Source: CAYJEQ01 sp964369235
GTDB taxonomy: Bacteria; Bacillota; Clostridia; Oscillospirales; Ruminococcaceae
NCBI GenBank assembly: GCA_964369235.1
Contig: CAYJEQ010000069.1
Coordinates: 1 to 14,317 of the forward strand
Length of the DNA: 14,317 nucleotides
Direction of reading: 5' to 3'
Position 1 is the stretch's first letter; each line of letters opens with the position of its first letter. A program made the translations under genes and the position numbers. Shown one piece after another: positions 1 to 7,044 of this stretch. The notes under the pieces were generated by a model. That model did not search any database. It was not told the origin of the DNA and saw nothing but the letters and a program-made list of their open reading frames with translations.

Positions 1-1011
1 TGTATTAGGTTCAATTTCAGTTTCTGGATCCCATCCTACCTGAACAGTGCCCTCTATATCATAGTAGAAATATTCCTTATTCTTTGGCACTTCTTCTAAT
101 AGAGGCATATCCACAACAGTCTCAGTTTCAATGAGGATCATATTTCGACCTATTACCTCAAGAATCTGACCATCTAATAAAGTAGTGTAGATTTCCTCTG
201 TAAGGATATACTGGTAGTCATCTACCCTTATTGATTCTATAAACCCTAAATCATCAAAATAATTTAAGGTAAATAGATAATCTCCTGCTGGGATATCCAC
301 ACCAACTACATAATATCCATGTCCCATTAATGTGCTGAAGTAACTGGTACCTTCATAGCTTTTTAAACCATCGTATTCATATTCCCAATGCTCTTCATCT
401 ACACTGTCAAAATCATAATCAAAATCACCATCTTCTAGTAGACTATCTAACAGTTCTTTAGTTTCTTCATCTAAGTCATAATCATAGTCAAAGTCAAAAT
501 CAGGTGTGGTTGTGGGAAGTTCTGGCTCTGGCATTGGTTCATCATATGGGTATGTTTCAGCAGTACCAACGGAAGTTACCTCATCAAATATATTACCTAT
601 AAAGCCCAAAAAAGCTGCAGTAGGGAATATATTAAACAAAAATATAATTACTATAATGGTTATTGCACAACCAGGATTTGATTTTCTTCCTGATCTTCCA
701 GATGTTCCAGCTGAATATCTTGGCTGGGAGCTATTCCCTCCAAAGACACTGCCATTATTAGTCTTGCTGTTCTGTCCAGCTGTATATTTAGGCTGAGTGT
801 TATTTACTTTATTTGACTGGGTAGTGTATTTTCTTTTATTGGTGGTGATGTCCTCTGTGCTTTCCATATCAAAAAGATCTATTGCTTTTTTCTTTTGATT
901 TTCAAAGAAATTTTCTTCTTTACTATTTGCCATAGCTTTAGCTATTGGCATACCACAGTTTGAACAGGTTGAGCCTGTTACAAGTGTATCGCATATATCA
1001 CAGCGTTTCAT
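1..1011 (-). CDS. Zinc-ribbon single-pass membrane protein (partial, C-terminus beyond left edge)
   Basis: The reading frame is open from an ATG at 1011 to the window edge (337 codons, no stop), so the C-terminus is missing. The N-terminus is a short zinc ribbon with CDIC (C4, C7) and CSNC (C16, C19). A polar linker follows, holding two similar segments (QPKYTAG near 74, QPRYSAG near 96). One hydrophobic span lies at about 114-142. Next is a very acidic stretch rich in Asp, Tyr and Phe (about 160-215). A folded domain after it carries VVGVDIPAGDYLF at 235-247, a signature seen in many clostridial surface proteins. An AGAGAGG-type SD precedes the ATG. The family layout suggests a cytoplasmic ribbon and an exported C-terminal part, but the function is unknown to me. 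The gene has its own promoter and is separated from the arg operon by a terminator. Confidence 0.85.
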   Translation of the reverse strand, partial: MKRCDICDTLVTGSTCSNCGMPIAKAMANSKEENFFENQKKKAIDLFDMESTEDITTNKRKYTTQSNKVNNTQPKYTAGQNSKTNNGSVFGGNSSQPRYSAGTSGRSGRKSNPGCAITIIVIIFLFNIFPTAAFLGFIGNIFDEVTSVGTAETYPYDEPMPEPELPTTTPDFDFDYDYDLDEETKELLDSLLEDGDFDYDFDSVDEEHWEYEYDGLKSYEGTSYFSTLMGHGYYVVGVDIPAGDYLFTLNYFDDLGFIESIRVDDYQYILTEEIYTTLLDGQILEVIGRNMILIETETVVDMPLLEEVPKNKEYFYYDIEGTVQVGWDPETEIEPNT

Positions 1012-1029
1012 GTAATTATTCCTCTCTCT

Positions 1030-1077
1030 TTTACTAAGTCTATGTGTAGCTACCACACCTAATTTTGACTTAGTAAA
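1030..1077 (-). promoter_or_regulatory. Leader hairpin upstream of the zinc-ribbon gene
   Basis: A perfect 11-bp inverted repeat, TTTACTAAGTC at 1030-1040 and GACTTAGTAAA at 1067-1077, encloses 26 nt. That loop can form a further small stem around GTAGCTAC. In the minus-strand transcript it starts a few bases after the expected start site (about 1084) and ends just before the SD. No U-tract follows, so it is not a terminator. It may stabilise the 5' end or control access to the SD. The pairing is read directly; the role is inferred. Confidence 0.5.
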
Positions 1078-1090
1078 TTTATTACTATAT

Positions 1091-1119
1091 ATGATACCAT
1101 TTTTTTGTATATTTTTCAA
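1091..1119 (-). promoter_or_regulatory. Promoter of the zinc-ribbon gene
   Basis: On the minus strand TTGAAA (1114-1119) and TATCAT (1091-1096) are 17 bp apart. Each matches the sigma-A consensus at 5 of 6 positions. Transcription would start near 1084, about 73 nt before the ATG. It lies between the arg terminator and the gene, as expected for an independent unit. Confidence 0.6.
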
Positions 1120-1144
1120 GATTTTTATTATGTAAAGTTAAACA

Positions 1145-1184
1145 GGAGCCATAACAAATGTTTTTCACAATTCGTTATAGCTCC
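1145..1184 (-). terminator. Probable rho-independent terminator of the arg operon
   Basis: In the minus-strand transcript 15 bases (1184 to 1170) pair with 15 bases (1159 to 1145) around a 10-nt loop. Two of the pairs are G-U. Read on the plus strand those two pairs become C-A mismatches, so the hairpin is best in the leftward direction. A moderately T-rich TGTTTAACTTT follows. It sits 23 bp after the stop of the last gene of the operon. Confidence 0.7.
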
Positions 1185-1207
1185 ATTTATAGATATAATT
1201 TAAACTA

Positions 1208-1414
1208 TTATTTTACATGATTTATAACAAACTGATAATCATTGGTATCTGCCATTACACTTGTTGCTATAAAATTCTTGTTAAACTCATTGGCAACCTG
1301 TCCACTAGCATATAGATTATAGCCTTTACCTGATAGCATGTCAGCAATCTCCATTGCTTCATTTGCCTCTGATATGTCAATATTAAAAAGTATATTAGCA
1401 TTTTTCATAATCAT
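1208..1414 (-). CDS. Small MGS-like domain protein at the end of the arg operon
   Basis: This 68-residue protein begins 27 bp after the argF stop, with AAAGGA 6 nt before the first ATG. The second in-frame ATG at 1408 would have 12-nt spacing and is also possible. The pattern is a hydrophobic strand (ILFNID, 8-13), an amphipathic helix with EAMEIADMLSGKGY (20-32), NLYASGQVANEF (33-44), then DYQFVINHVK at the end. This follows, segment by segment, the C-terminal methylglyoxal-synthase-like (MGS) domain of carbamoyl-phosphate synthase as I remember it: strand, helix ending in a K/Q-G-F/Y turn, ATxGTA loop, and a final YxxIIN-type strand. The phosphate-binding Thr/Gly positions are altered (ASGQVA) and the usual Lys is not seen. 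In CarB this domain binds ornithine and nucleotides. A link to ornithine or carbamoyl phosphate is attractive beside argF but is inference. It could also be an unrelated small alpha/beta protein. Confidence 0.75.
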   Translation of the reverse strand: MIMKNANILFNIDISEANEAMEIADMLSGKGYNLYASGQVANEFNKNFIATSVMADTNDYQFVINHVK

Positions 1415-1441
1415 ATTCCATCCTTTCTACATAAACAGAAT

Positions 1442-2341
1442 TTATTTATACAGCTTTACCATTACTGCTTTCTGAGCATGTAGACGGTTTTCTGCTTCGT
1501 CGAATATGTACTTTGCGTTTTTCTCAAAAACCTCAGTGGATATTTCTTCTTCTCGGTGTGCTGGTAGACAGTGAAGTACCATAGCATCTTCTTTTGCCAG
1601 TGACATTAATCCAGCATCAACCATATACCCTGCAAAGGCTTTTATTCTTTTTTCTGCTTCGTCTTCCTGTCCCATACTAGCCCATACATCAGTTATAACT
1701 ACATCAGCATCTACTACTGCTTCTTTAGGATCTGTAGTCATGGTAAATTTCTGACCTTTAGCAAATTCTAAAATCTCAGCTGGTGGCTGATAACCTTCTG
1801 GGCAAGCAATAGCTACAGACATGCCTACCTTTAAAGCCCCCACTATTGTGCTGTTACACACATTATTACCATCACCTATAAAGGCAACCTTAAGCCCATC
1901 TAAAACAGCTTTATGCTCTTTGATAGTCATTAAATCAGCTAGAGTTTGGCAGGGATGGGAAAAATCTGTTAATCCATTAATTACAGGTAACTGTGAGTAT
2001 TTTGCAAGGGTTTCTACTGTTTCCTGCGCAAAGGTTCTAATCATTATACCATCAAGGTATCTGCCTAGCACTCGTGCTGTATCTTCAATAGGCTCACCTC
2101 TGCCAATCTGTAAATCTGCACTAGATAGAAATAGTGGCACTGCCCCTAGCTGTGCTATGCCCACCTCAAAGGAAACTCGTGTTCTTGTGGAGGATTTCTC
2201 AAAAATCATCCCTATAGTTTTACCTTCTAACACCTTGTGAGGTATGCCGTGTTTATTTTCATATTTAAGCTGATCAGCAAGATCTAATATATCTAGTATC
2301 TCTTCTCCTGTAAGATCTAGCATTTTAAATAAATTCTTCAT
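1442..2341 (-). CDS. argF: Ornithine carbamoyltransferase
   Basis: This cytoplasmic enzyme makes citrulline from ornithine and carbamoyl phosphate, the sixth step of arginine synthesis. The 299 residues are slightly short but complete. The carbamoyl-phosphate loop STRTR is at 51-55 within FEKSSTRTR. SSADLQIGRGE (73-83) is typical of ornithine rather than aspartate transcarbamylases. HPCQ is at 129-132. The ornithine-binding DVWASMGQE is at 218-226, and the catalytic-cysteine loop HCLPA is at 257-261. AGAAAGGG lies 10 nt before the ATG. It is the fifth gene of the argCJBDF set, 51 bp after argD. A catabolic role (arginine deiminase pathway) is unlikely given the biosynthetic neighbours. Confidence 0.96.
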   Translation of the reverse strand: MKNLFKMLDLTGEEILDILDLADQLKYENKHGIPHKVLEGKTIGMIFEKSSTRTRVSFEVGIAQLGAVPLFLSSADLQIGRGEPIEDTARVLGRYLDGIMIRTFAQETVETLAKYSQLPVINGLTDFSHPCQTLADLMTIKEHKAVLDGLKVAFIGDGNNVCNSTIVGALKVGMSVAIACPEGYQPPAEILEFAKGQKFTMTTDPKEAVVDADVVITDVWASMGQEDEAEKRIKAFAGYMVDAGLMSLAKEDAMVLHCLPAHREEEISTEVFEKNAKYIFDEAENRLHAQKAVMVKLYK

Positions 2342-2392
2342 GTATGATTATCCCTTTCTTAAGTGGCAATATTTTAATTTAGTATTATGGTT

Positions 2393-3553
2393 TTATATCT
2401 CTTCAGTTAGTACATCTGCAATTATCTTTAGGGATTTATCAATTTCCTCATAGGTAATTACCAGAGGTGGCAATAGTCTTAAAGCATTATTACCAGCTGT
2501 TAGGATTAATACTCCACTATCCATTATTTTCTGTGCTAGTTCACTATTTACCTTGCTATCATCTATGGCAATACCAATCATAAGCCCCATACCTCTAACC
2601 TCAGTTACAAATGGTATGTTCATCTGGGTGATTTTTTCCTTGATGTAATCACCTTTCTGGCTTACCTCTGTCATTAATTTCTCATCTACAGTATCTACAA
2701 CGGTATTGGCTACCCCAGAACACAGTGGATTGCCCCCAAATGTAGATCCATGATCAGAATAGGAGAATGTATCTTTGCATTTCTCCCCTGCTACTACAGC
2801 ACCGATTGGAACCCCACCACCTAAGCCTTTAGCCAGTGTAAAGATATCTGCCTTTACACCATATAGGCTGTGGGCAACAAAGCTACCACATCTACCTACG
2901 CCTGTTTGCACCTCATCTATTATAAGAAGTATGTCCTTGTCATTACATATTTCTGATAGTTTTGCTACAAAGTCCTTTTTCAGTGGAACCACTCCACCTT
3001 CTCCCTGTATTATCTCTATCATTATCCCACAGGTTTTATCGGTAATCAGAGATGTAAGCTCTGCTATATCCTCTGCTGATCCATAGCTAAATCCTGCTGG
3101 AAATGGGCCAAAATTCTTATGAAATTTATCCTGTCCAGTTGCCTTTAAAGTGGCAATAGTTCTCCCATGAAAGGAATTTTTAAGGGTGATAATATCGCAT
3201 CTTTCACTGCTGTATTTATCACTGCTGTATTTTCTAGCAAGCTTTATTGCACCTTCATTTGCCTCTGCCCCACTATTAGCAAAAAACACCTTTTCCATAC
3301 CTGTACGACTACAGATTTTCTCTGCTAAAATCTCATCATTCATATTATAAAATAGATTAGAGATATGCATTAACTTAGCAGCTTGCTCTGTTATAGTCTT
3401 GTTAATAGCTGGGTGGTTATATCCTAGAGAAGATACCCCAATCCCACTGGTTAAATCTATATATTCTTTGCCGTCTTTATCCCATACTGTTGCACCCTCG
3501 CCCTTGGCAATACAGATATTAAAACGCTTATATGTATTCATTAAATAACTCAT
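2393..3553 (-). CDS. argD: Acetylornithine aminotransferase
   Basis: A PLP enzyme of aminotransferase class III that makes N-acetylornithine from N-acetylglutamate semialdehyde and glutamate. Numbering is for the 386-residue form. NSGAEANEGA lies near 94-103 and SFHGRT near 127-132. The PLP-contacting Asp is in IIDEVQTG (D213). The Schiff-base lysine is in TLAKGLGGG (K242), and GSTFGGNPL lies near 269-277. I chose the ATG at 3553 because the protein then starts MSYLMNTY like other ArgD proteins. AAGGATGG also overlaps the argB stop just upstream. A GTG at 3595 is in frame but would overlap argB by 26 bp, has no SD, and adds an atypical N-terminus. ArgD can also serve in lysine synthesis; the operon supports the arginine role. 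Confidence 0.94.
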   Translation of the reverse strand: MSYLMNTYKRFNICIAKGEGATVWDKDGKEYIDLTSGIGVSSLGYNHPAINKTITEQAAKLMHISNLFYNMNDEILAEKICSRTGMEKVFFANSGAEANEGAIKLARKYSSDKYSSERCDIITLKNSFHGRTIATLKATGQDKFHKNFGPFPAGFSYGSAEDIAELTSLITDKTCGIMIEIIQGEGGVVPLKKDFVAKLSEICNDKDILLIIDEVQTGVGRCGSFVAHSLYGVKADIFTLAKGLGGGVPIGAVVAGEKCKDTFSYSDHGSTFGGNPLCSGVANTVVDTVDEKLMTEVSQKGDYIKEKITQMNIPFVTEVRGMGLMIGIAIDDSKVNSELAQKIMDSGVLILTAGNNALRLLPPLVITYEEIDKSLKIIADVLTEEI

Positions 3554-3569
3554 ATGTATATATCCATCC

Positions 3570-4421
3570 TTAATAAAATAATGTGCCACTACCACTATCT
3601 GATAGCAGTTCTACCAGTATTGAGTGTTCTTTCATGCCATTTTGTATTGTTGTTTGTTTTACGCCATTTCGCACTGCATAGGTACAGCAGTCTATCTTTG
3701 GTATCATACCACCACTGATAATGCCTTCTTTAATCAGTTTTGGTACTTCGGATACCTTTATTGCTGGGATTAATGAGCTTTTATCATTAAAATCCCTTAG
3801 CACCCCACAAACATCAGTAAGCAGCATTAGCTTATCAGCTTTTAATGCTACACTTAATCTTGATGCAAAGGTATCTGCATTTATATTTAGGGTTTTACCT
3901 TCTTTGGTGTGTCCTACTGAGGAAACTACAGGTATATAGTTTTTCTCCAGTAAATCCTCTAAAATCTCGGTATTAAAGCTCTCTATCTCACCAACATTGC
4001 CATATTTATCATCTAATACTCTACAACTAGTCATACCACAATCTACACCTGATAAGCCTATTGCGTTGCCACCTTTATTTACAATGTCACTTACTAAGTT
4101 TTTGTTAGTCTTTCCGCAAAGCACCATCTGGATTATCTCCATAGACTCATCGTCTGTATATCTTAAACCATCAATAAACTTAGTTTCTATATTTAGCTTG
4201 TTTAGTAGCTGATTAATATCAGGCCCTCCACCATGTACAAGGACAATCTTTACCCCTATCATGCTCAGTAGCACAATATCTGAGGCTATAGACTTCTTCT
4301 GATTTTCATCTATCATTGCATTGCCACCGTATTTTATTACAATGGTTTTGCCTATGTATTTTTTTATATATGGTAGTGCCTCGGTTAATACTGTAGCAGT
4401 GTTTACACTATTATCAGCCAT
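3570..4421 (-). CDS. argB: Acetylglutamate kinase
   Basis: Phosphorylates N-acetylglutamate with ATP, normally the arginine-controlled step when ArgJ recycles acetyl groups. The 283 residues belong to the amino-acid-kinase fold. VIKYGGNAM (28-36) binds the phosphates and LVHGGGPDINQ (61-71) binds the substrate. LRYTDDESMEIIQMVLCGK follows near 86. The N-terminal helix NTATVLTEALPYIKKYIGK (7-25) is the kind found in arginine-inhibited, hexameric acetylglutamate kinases, so feedback inhibition is expected from the family. An excellent AGGAGGTG lies 8 nt before the ATG. The gene starts 34 bp after argJ, and 16 bp separate its stop from the argD start. Confidence 0.96.
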   Translation of the reverse strand: MADNSVNTATVLTEALPYIKKYIGKTIVIKYGGNAMIDENQKKSIASDIVLLSMIGVKIVLVHGGGPDINQLLNKLNIETKFIDGLRYTDDESMEIIQMVLCGKTNKNLVSDIVNKGGNAIGLSGVDCGMTSCRVLDDKYGNVGEIESFNTEILEDLLEKNYIPVVSSVGHTKEGKTLNINADTFASRLSVALKADKLMLLTDVCGVLRDFNDKSSLIPAIKVSEVPKLIKEGIISGGMIPKIDCCTYAVRNGVKQTTIQNGMKEHSILVELLSDSGSGTLFY

Positions 4422-4455
4422 GTTGACACACCTCCTGTTTTTTCATTTAATCTGA

Positions 4456-5661
4456 TTAGCTTCTGTAATCTCCATTAATCTTTACATAATCATAGGTTAA
4501 GTCACAACCATATGCATGGGTGTCATATTCCCCATTTTTTAGATTAATTAATATATGGATTTCTTTTTCTGATAGTATTTCCTTAGCATCTTCCTCAGAG
4601 AAGTCTATTCCATAACCATCCTTGCATACCTCAATTACACCTTTGGTGCTTTTAAAAGATACATCAACTGCCTCAGGTAAGAAATCTGCCCCTGCATAGC
4701 CTATTGCACACAGTATTCTTCCCCAGTTTGCATCAGAGCCAAATATTGCTGTTTTTACTAAGCTAGAAGTAATTACAGATTTAGCAATCTTTCTGCCAGC
4801 TTCCATAGAAACAGCACCTGTTACCTCTGCTATAATAAGTTTAGTAGCGCCTTCACCGTCTTTTGCGATTTTCTTAGCCATCTCATCATTAAGCTTAGTT
4901 AAATTCTCTAGGAATATATAATAATTATCGTCTTTCTTGGTAATTGTAGTATTGCCAGCCATCCCATTTGCCAGTATTGATACCATATCATTAGTTGAAG
5001 TATCACCGTCTACGCATATCATATTGTAGGTGCTATCGGTACTTTCTTTAAGAGCTAGTGCTAGCATTTCCGAGGAAATACTTACATCAGTTGTAATAAA
5101 CCCTAGCATTGTTGCCATGTTTGGATTTATCATTCCTGAGCCTTTTGCTATTGTGCCTATTACACATTCCTTACCCTCTATAACAAAGGATATTGCTGTA
5201 GTTTTTTCCACTAAATCAGTAGTTATAATGCCTTCACTTGCCATGTCGTTCCCATCTTCGAAAACTTCCATAGCCTCTATGCCTGATTTAATCTTATCTA
5301 TATCCAGTGGCTGTCCTATAACCCCTGTACTTGCTACAATTACATCTGTTTCCTTTAAACCGAATTTATCTGCTACACTTTGACACATTGCTGTAGCTAT
5401 CTCCACACCATCTTTATTACAAGTATTGGCATTACCACTATTACAGATAATAAGCTGTGCTTTGCCATCTTTTAAATTTTCTTTTGTTACTGTTATTGGT
5501 GCGCCATATATTTTATTCTGTGTATAAACCGAAGCTGCTGTACATGGTACATCTGAAATAATCACTGTTAAATCTCTTCTTGTGCGATTTTTTCTAATTC
5601 CACAGTGTACTGCTCCTGCTTTAAATCCTTTTGCTGCTGTTACTCCACCTGTTATATACAT
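4456..5661 (-). CDS. argJ: Glutamate N-acetyltransferase (ArgJ, self-cleaving)
   Basis: Moves the acetyl group from N-acetylornithine to glutamate, releasing ornithine and closing the acetyl cycle. Some members also use acetyl-CoA; which type this is cannot be read from sequence alone. It is an Ntn-fold enzyme that cuts itself into two chains. The site is visible as AKGSGMINPNMATML, with Thr184 (401-residue form) as the expected new N-terminal nucleophile. STGVIG and ICNSGNANTC are also characteristic. I chose the ATG at 5661, giving MYITGGVTAAKGFKAG. A TTG at 5703 is in frame but overlaps argC and adds residues not typical of the family. AAAGG lies 12 nt upstream. No argA or argE is seen, and none is needed for a cyclic pathway. 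Confidence 0.95.
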   Translation of the reverse strand: MYITGGVTAAKGFKAGAVHCGIRKNRTRRDLTVIISDVPCTAASVYTQNKIYGAPITVTKENLKDGKAQLIICNSGNANTCNKDGVEIATAMCQSVADKFGLKETDVIVASTGVIGQPLDIDKIKSGIEAMEVFEDGNDMASEGIITTDLVEKTTAISFVIEGKECVIGTIAKGSGMINPNMATMLGFITTDVSISSEMLALALKESTDSTYNMICVDGDTSTNDMVSILANGMAGNTTITKKDDNYYIFLENLTKLNDEMAKKIAKDGEGATKLIIAEVTGAVSMEAGRKIAKSVITSSLVKTAIFGSDANWGRILCAIGYAGADFLPEAVDVSFKSTKGVIEVCKDGYGIDFSEEDAKEILSEKEIHILINLKNGEYDTHAYGCDLTYDYVKINGDYRS

Positions 5662-5692
5662 ATATTGACCATGCCTTTCTAAAATTTTTATA

Positions 5693-6622
5693 TTATAAAT
5701 CAAGTCCTAGTGTTTCCTTATTACCCGTTACTAGATTTAGGCATTGTAGAGCTGTTCCGGAAGCCCCCTTACCTAAATTATCAAATAAAGATATTAACAT
5801 AATATCTTTACCATGTCCTGTAACAATAATATCCACACTATCTTTATCTTTCTTGTAAGCTGGGTTAAGCGCACCTTCTTCAATAGCTGGATGACTGTTA
5901 AAATCATATACTTTGATTAACTGCTCATCTTTGTAGTAATCTTTTAAAATATTTGCGATATCTTCCCCTGTATACTTACTATCAGTTATTCTATAAGGCA
6001 CTGTTACTGCCATGCCACTATAAACATCTGCAAGTATTGGAGAAAATAATGGTGCTTCTGTTAGCCCAGAATAAAATTTCATCTCATTTAGATGTTTATG
6101 ACCTAGCCCTAATCCGTATTGGCGAGGAAGCTTATAGCTAAATCCTCTCTCGGGGCTGGTGTATTTGGCTATCATATCCTTGCCACCACCACTATAGCCA
6201 GTAATTGAGTGACAGGTTAATATCTCTCTAGATTTAACTATACCATTATCCACCAGTGGTACAACTAGGGATAGAAATCCTGTTACATGACATCCTGGAA
6301 CTGCAATTTTTTCAGCATTTTTAATATCTTCTCTAAAACCTATCTCAGCAAATCCATATGTAAATCCAGGGGCAACTCTATGCGCTGTAGATGTATCTAT
6401 AATTTTAGTATTTGTTATTTTTGACACTATCTCCCTTGCACTGTCGTCCGGTAAACATAGTATCGCCACATCTGCATTATCTATAGCTTCTATTCTTTTA
6501 TTAATATCTTTACTATGTTCATAGGGTAGAATATCCACTGTATATTCTTTTAACTTACTTAGTCTTTCTACTATTCTAAGCCCTGTAGTCCCATGGCTTC
6601 CATCAACAAATACCTTTGTCAT
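5693..6622 (-). CDS. argC: N-acetyl-gamma-glutamyl-phosphate reductase, type 2
   Basis: NADPH-dependent reduction of N-acetylglutamyl phosphate to the semialdehyde. The protein is 309 residues, which is the short type 2 class; type 1 is about 345. VFVDGSHGTTGLRI (4-17) is the nucleotide-binding loop in the type 2 form. The catalytic cysteine is in AVPGCHVTGF (C111). THSxTGYSGGGK-like CHSITGYSGGGKDM follows, and GLGHKHLNEM is a later conserved stretch. I chose the ATG at 6622: MTKVFVDG matches the family start, and AAAGGA lies 12 nt upstream. The in-frame ATG at 6634 directly abuts the AAAGGA and would be poorly initiated. It is the first gene of the operon. Its SD and start-codon region lie inside the left copy of the 141-bp repeat. 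Confidence 0.94.
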   Translation of the reverse strand: MTKVFVDGSHGTTGLRIVERLSKLKEYTVDILPYEHSKDINKRIEAIDNADVAILCLPDDSAREIVSKITNTKIIDTSTAHRVAPGFTYGFAEIGFREDIKNAEKIAVPGCHVTGFLSLVVPLVDNGIVKSREILTCHSITGYSGGGKDMIAKYTSPERGFSYKLPRQYGLGLGHKHLNEMKFYSGLTEAPLFSPILADVYSGMAVTVPYRITDSKYTGEDIANILKDYYKDEQLIKVYDFNSHPAIEEGALNPAYKKDKDSVDIIVTGHGKDIMLISLFDNLGKGASGTALQCLNLVTGNKETLGLDL

Positions 6623-6761
6623 ATATATGGCCATTCCTTTCTCGTAGTTTGCAATGTTTTAGGCGGTTTTGCATTGCCAGTAAACTGGCATTAGCAAAAT
6701 GTCACTCCAGCCCAGTGAAAAGCCTCAAATCTTGCGGTTTGAAAATTTTATTTTCAAACTT
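6621..6761 (-). repeat. 141-bp leader repeat, left copy (inverted relative to right copy)
   Basis: Read on the minus strand, this segment matches 8203-8343 on the plus strand at 130 of 141 positions with no gaps. A 56-nt run without mismatch begins at ATTTTGCTAATG and ends at GCAAACTA. It lies between the argC promoter and the argC coding region, so it should be transcribed as the 5' leader. It holds a perfect 10-bp hairpin (GTTTGAAAAT/ATTTTCAAAC, plus coordinates 6737-6759). It also holds the TGCCAG/CTGGCA hairpin and ends in GAGAAAGGA, the argC SD. I do not recognise it as a named riboswitch or T-box. Confidence 0.95.
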
Positions 6762-6771
6762 ATTCTCCTAC

Positions 6772-6829
6772 CGTATAAATATTCATTATTATTGTATATT
6801 TATTATACTTTAAATTGTATAATAATACA
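6772..6829 (-). promoter_or_regulatory. Candidate ArgR operators (ARG-box-like palindromes) at the argC promoter
   Basis: The known ARG-box core is TGAATwwwwATTCA. TGTATAATAATACA at 6816-6829 matches 12 of 14 positions, is symmetric, and covers the -35. TGAATATTTATACG (minus strand, 6772-6785) also matches 12 of 14 and lies just after the expected start site. A weaker 11 of 14 match (6793-6806) covers the -10. The region is very AT-rich, so chance matches are a real concern. Position around a biosynthetic arg promoter favours repression by ArgR with arginine. Confidence 0.5.
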
Positions 6830-6830
6830 A
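6802..6830 (-). promoter_or_regulatory. Promoter of the argCJBDF operon
   Basis: On the minus strand TTGTAT (6825-6830) and a perfect TATAAT (6802-6807) are 17 bp apart. Transcription would start near 6795. The leader before argC would be about 170 nt and would contain the whole 141-bp repeat. The promoter lies between the two repeat copies. Confidence 0.7.
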
Positions 6831-6976
6831 GAAGTAATTTGGTTTTATTAAATTTTCATTATATTATCCCAGTATTTTCAATATATATTACCTTGTTTTA
6901 TACATATTCACTATGTAAAATTTGTATATCACTGTATAATCTAATTTTTCTCTATATTATAGTTACATTTGTTTTA

Positions 6977-7005
6977 TTCACCTCACATTTGGGTATACTT
7001 ATAAT
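6977..7005 (+). promoter_or_regulatory. Promoter of the tocopherol-cyclase-family gene
   Basis: TTCACC (6977-6982) and a perfect TATAAT (7000-7005) are 17 bp apart, about 40 bp before the start codon. The rest of 6831-6976 is AT-rich intergenic sequence. A second TATAAT at 6935-6940 lacks a good -35, and I see no gene there. Confidence 0.55.
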
Positions 7006-7044
7006 AAGAATTTCTGTACTATACTTAGAAAGATAAGGTGTGTA

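Noticed and set aside
506..796. Plus-strand frame of 96 codons
   Set aside because: It is antisense to the zinc-ribbon membrane protein, which has clear motifs, an SD and a promoter.
6729..6761. Possible leader peptide in the repeat: TTG start, 10 codons, TGA stop, in both copies, with one Arg codon
   Set aside because: Only the left copy has an SD (TAGGAG) upstream, three of ten codons change the amino acid between copies, and one Arg codon is too few for classic attenuation.
6621..6761. T-box or known riboswitch before argC
   Set aside because: No T-box bulge sequence, no terminator/antiterminator with U-tract, and the same element precedes an unrelated lipoprotein gene.
6815..7036. Plus-strand hydrophobic frame of 73 codons before the tocopherol-cyclase-family gene
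   Set aside because: It starts with TTG without an SD, lies in AT-rich sequence that yields Ile/Leu/Tyr by composition, and covers both divergent promoters.
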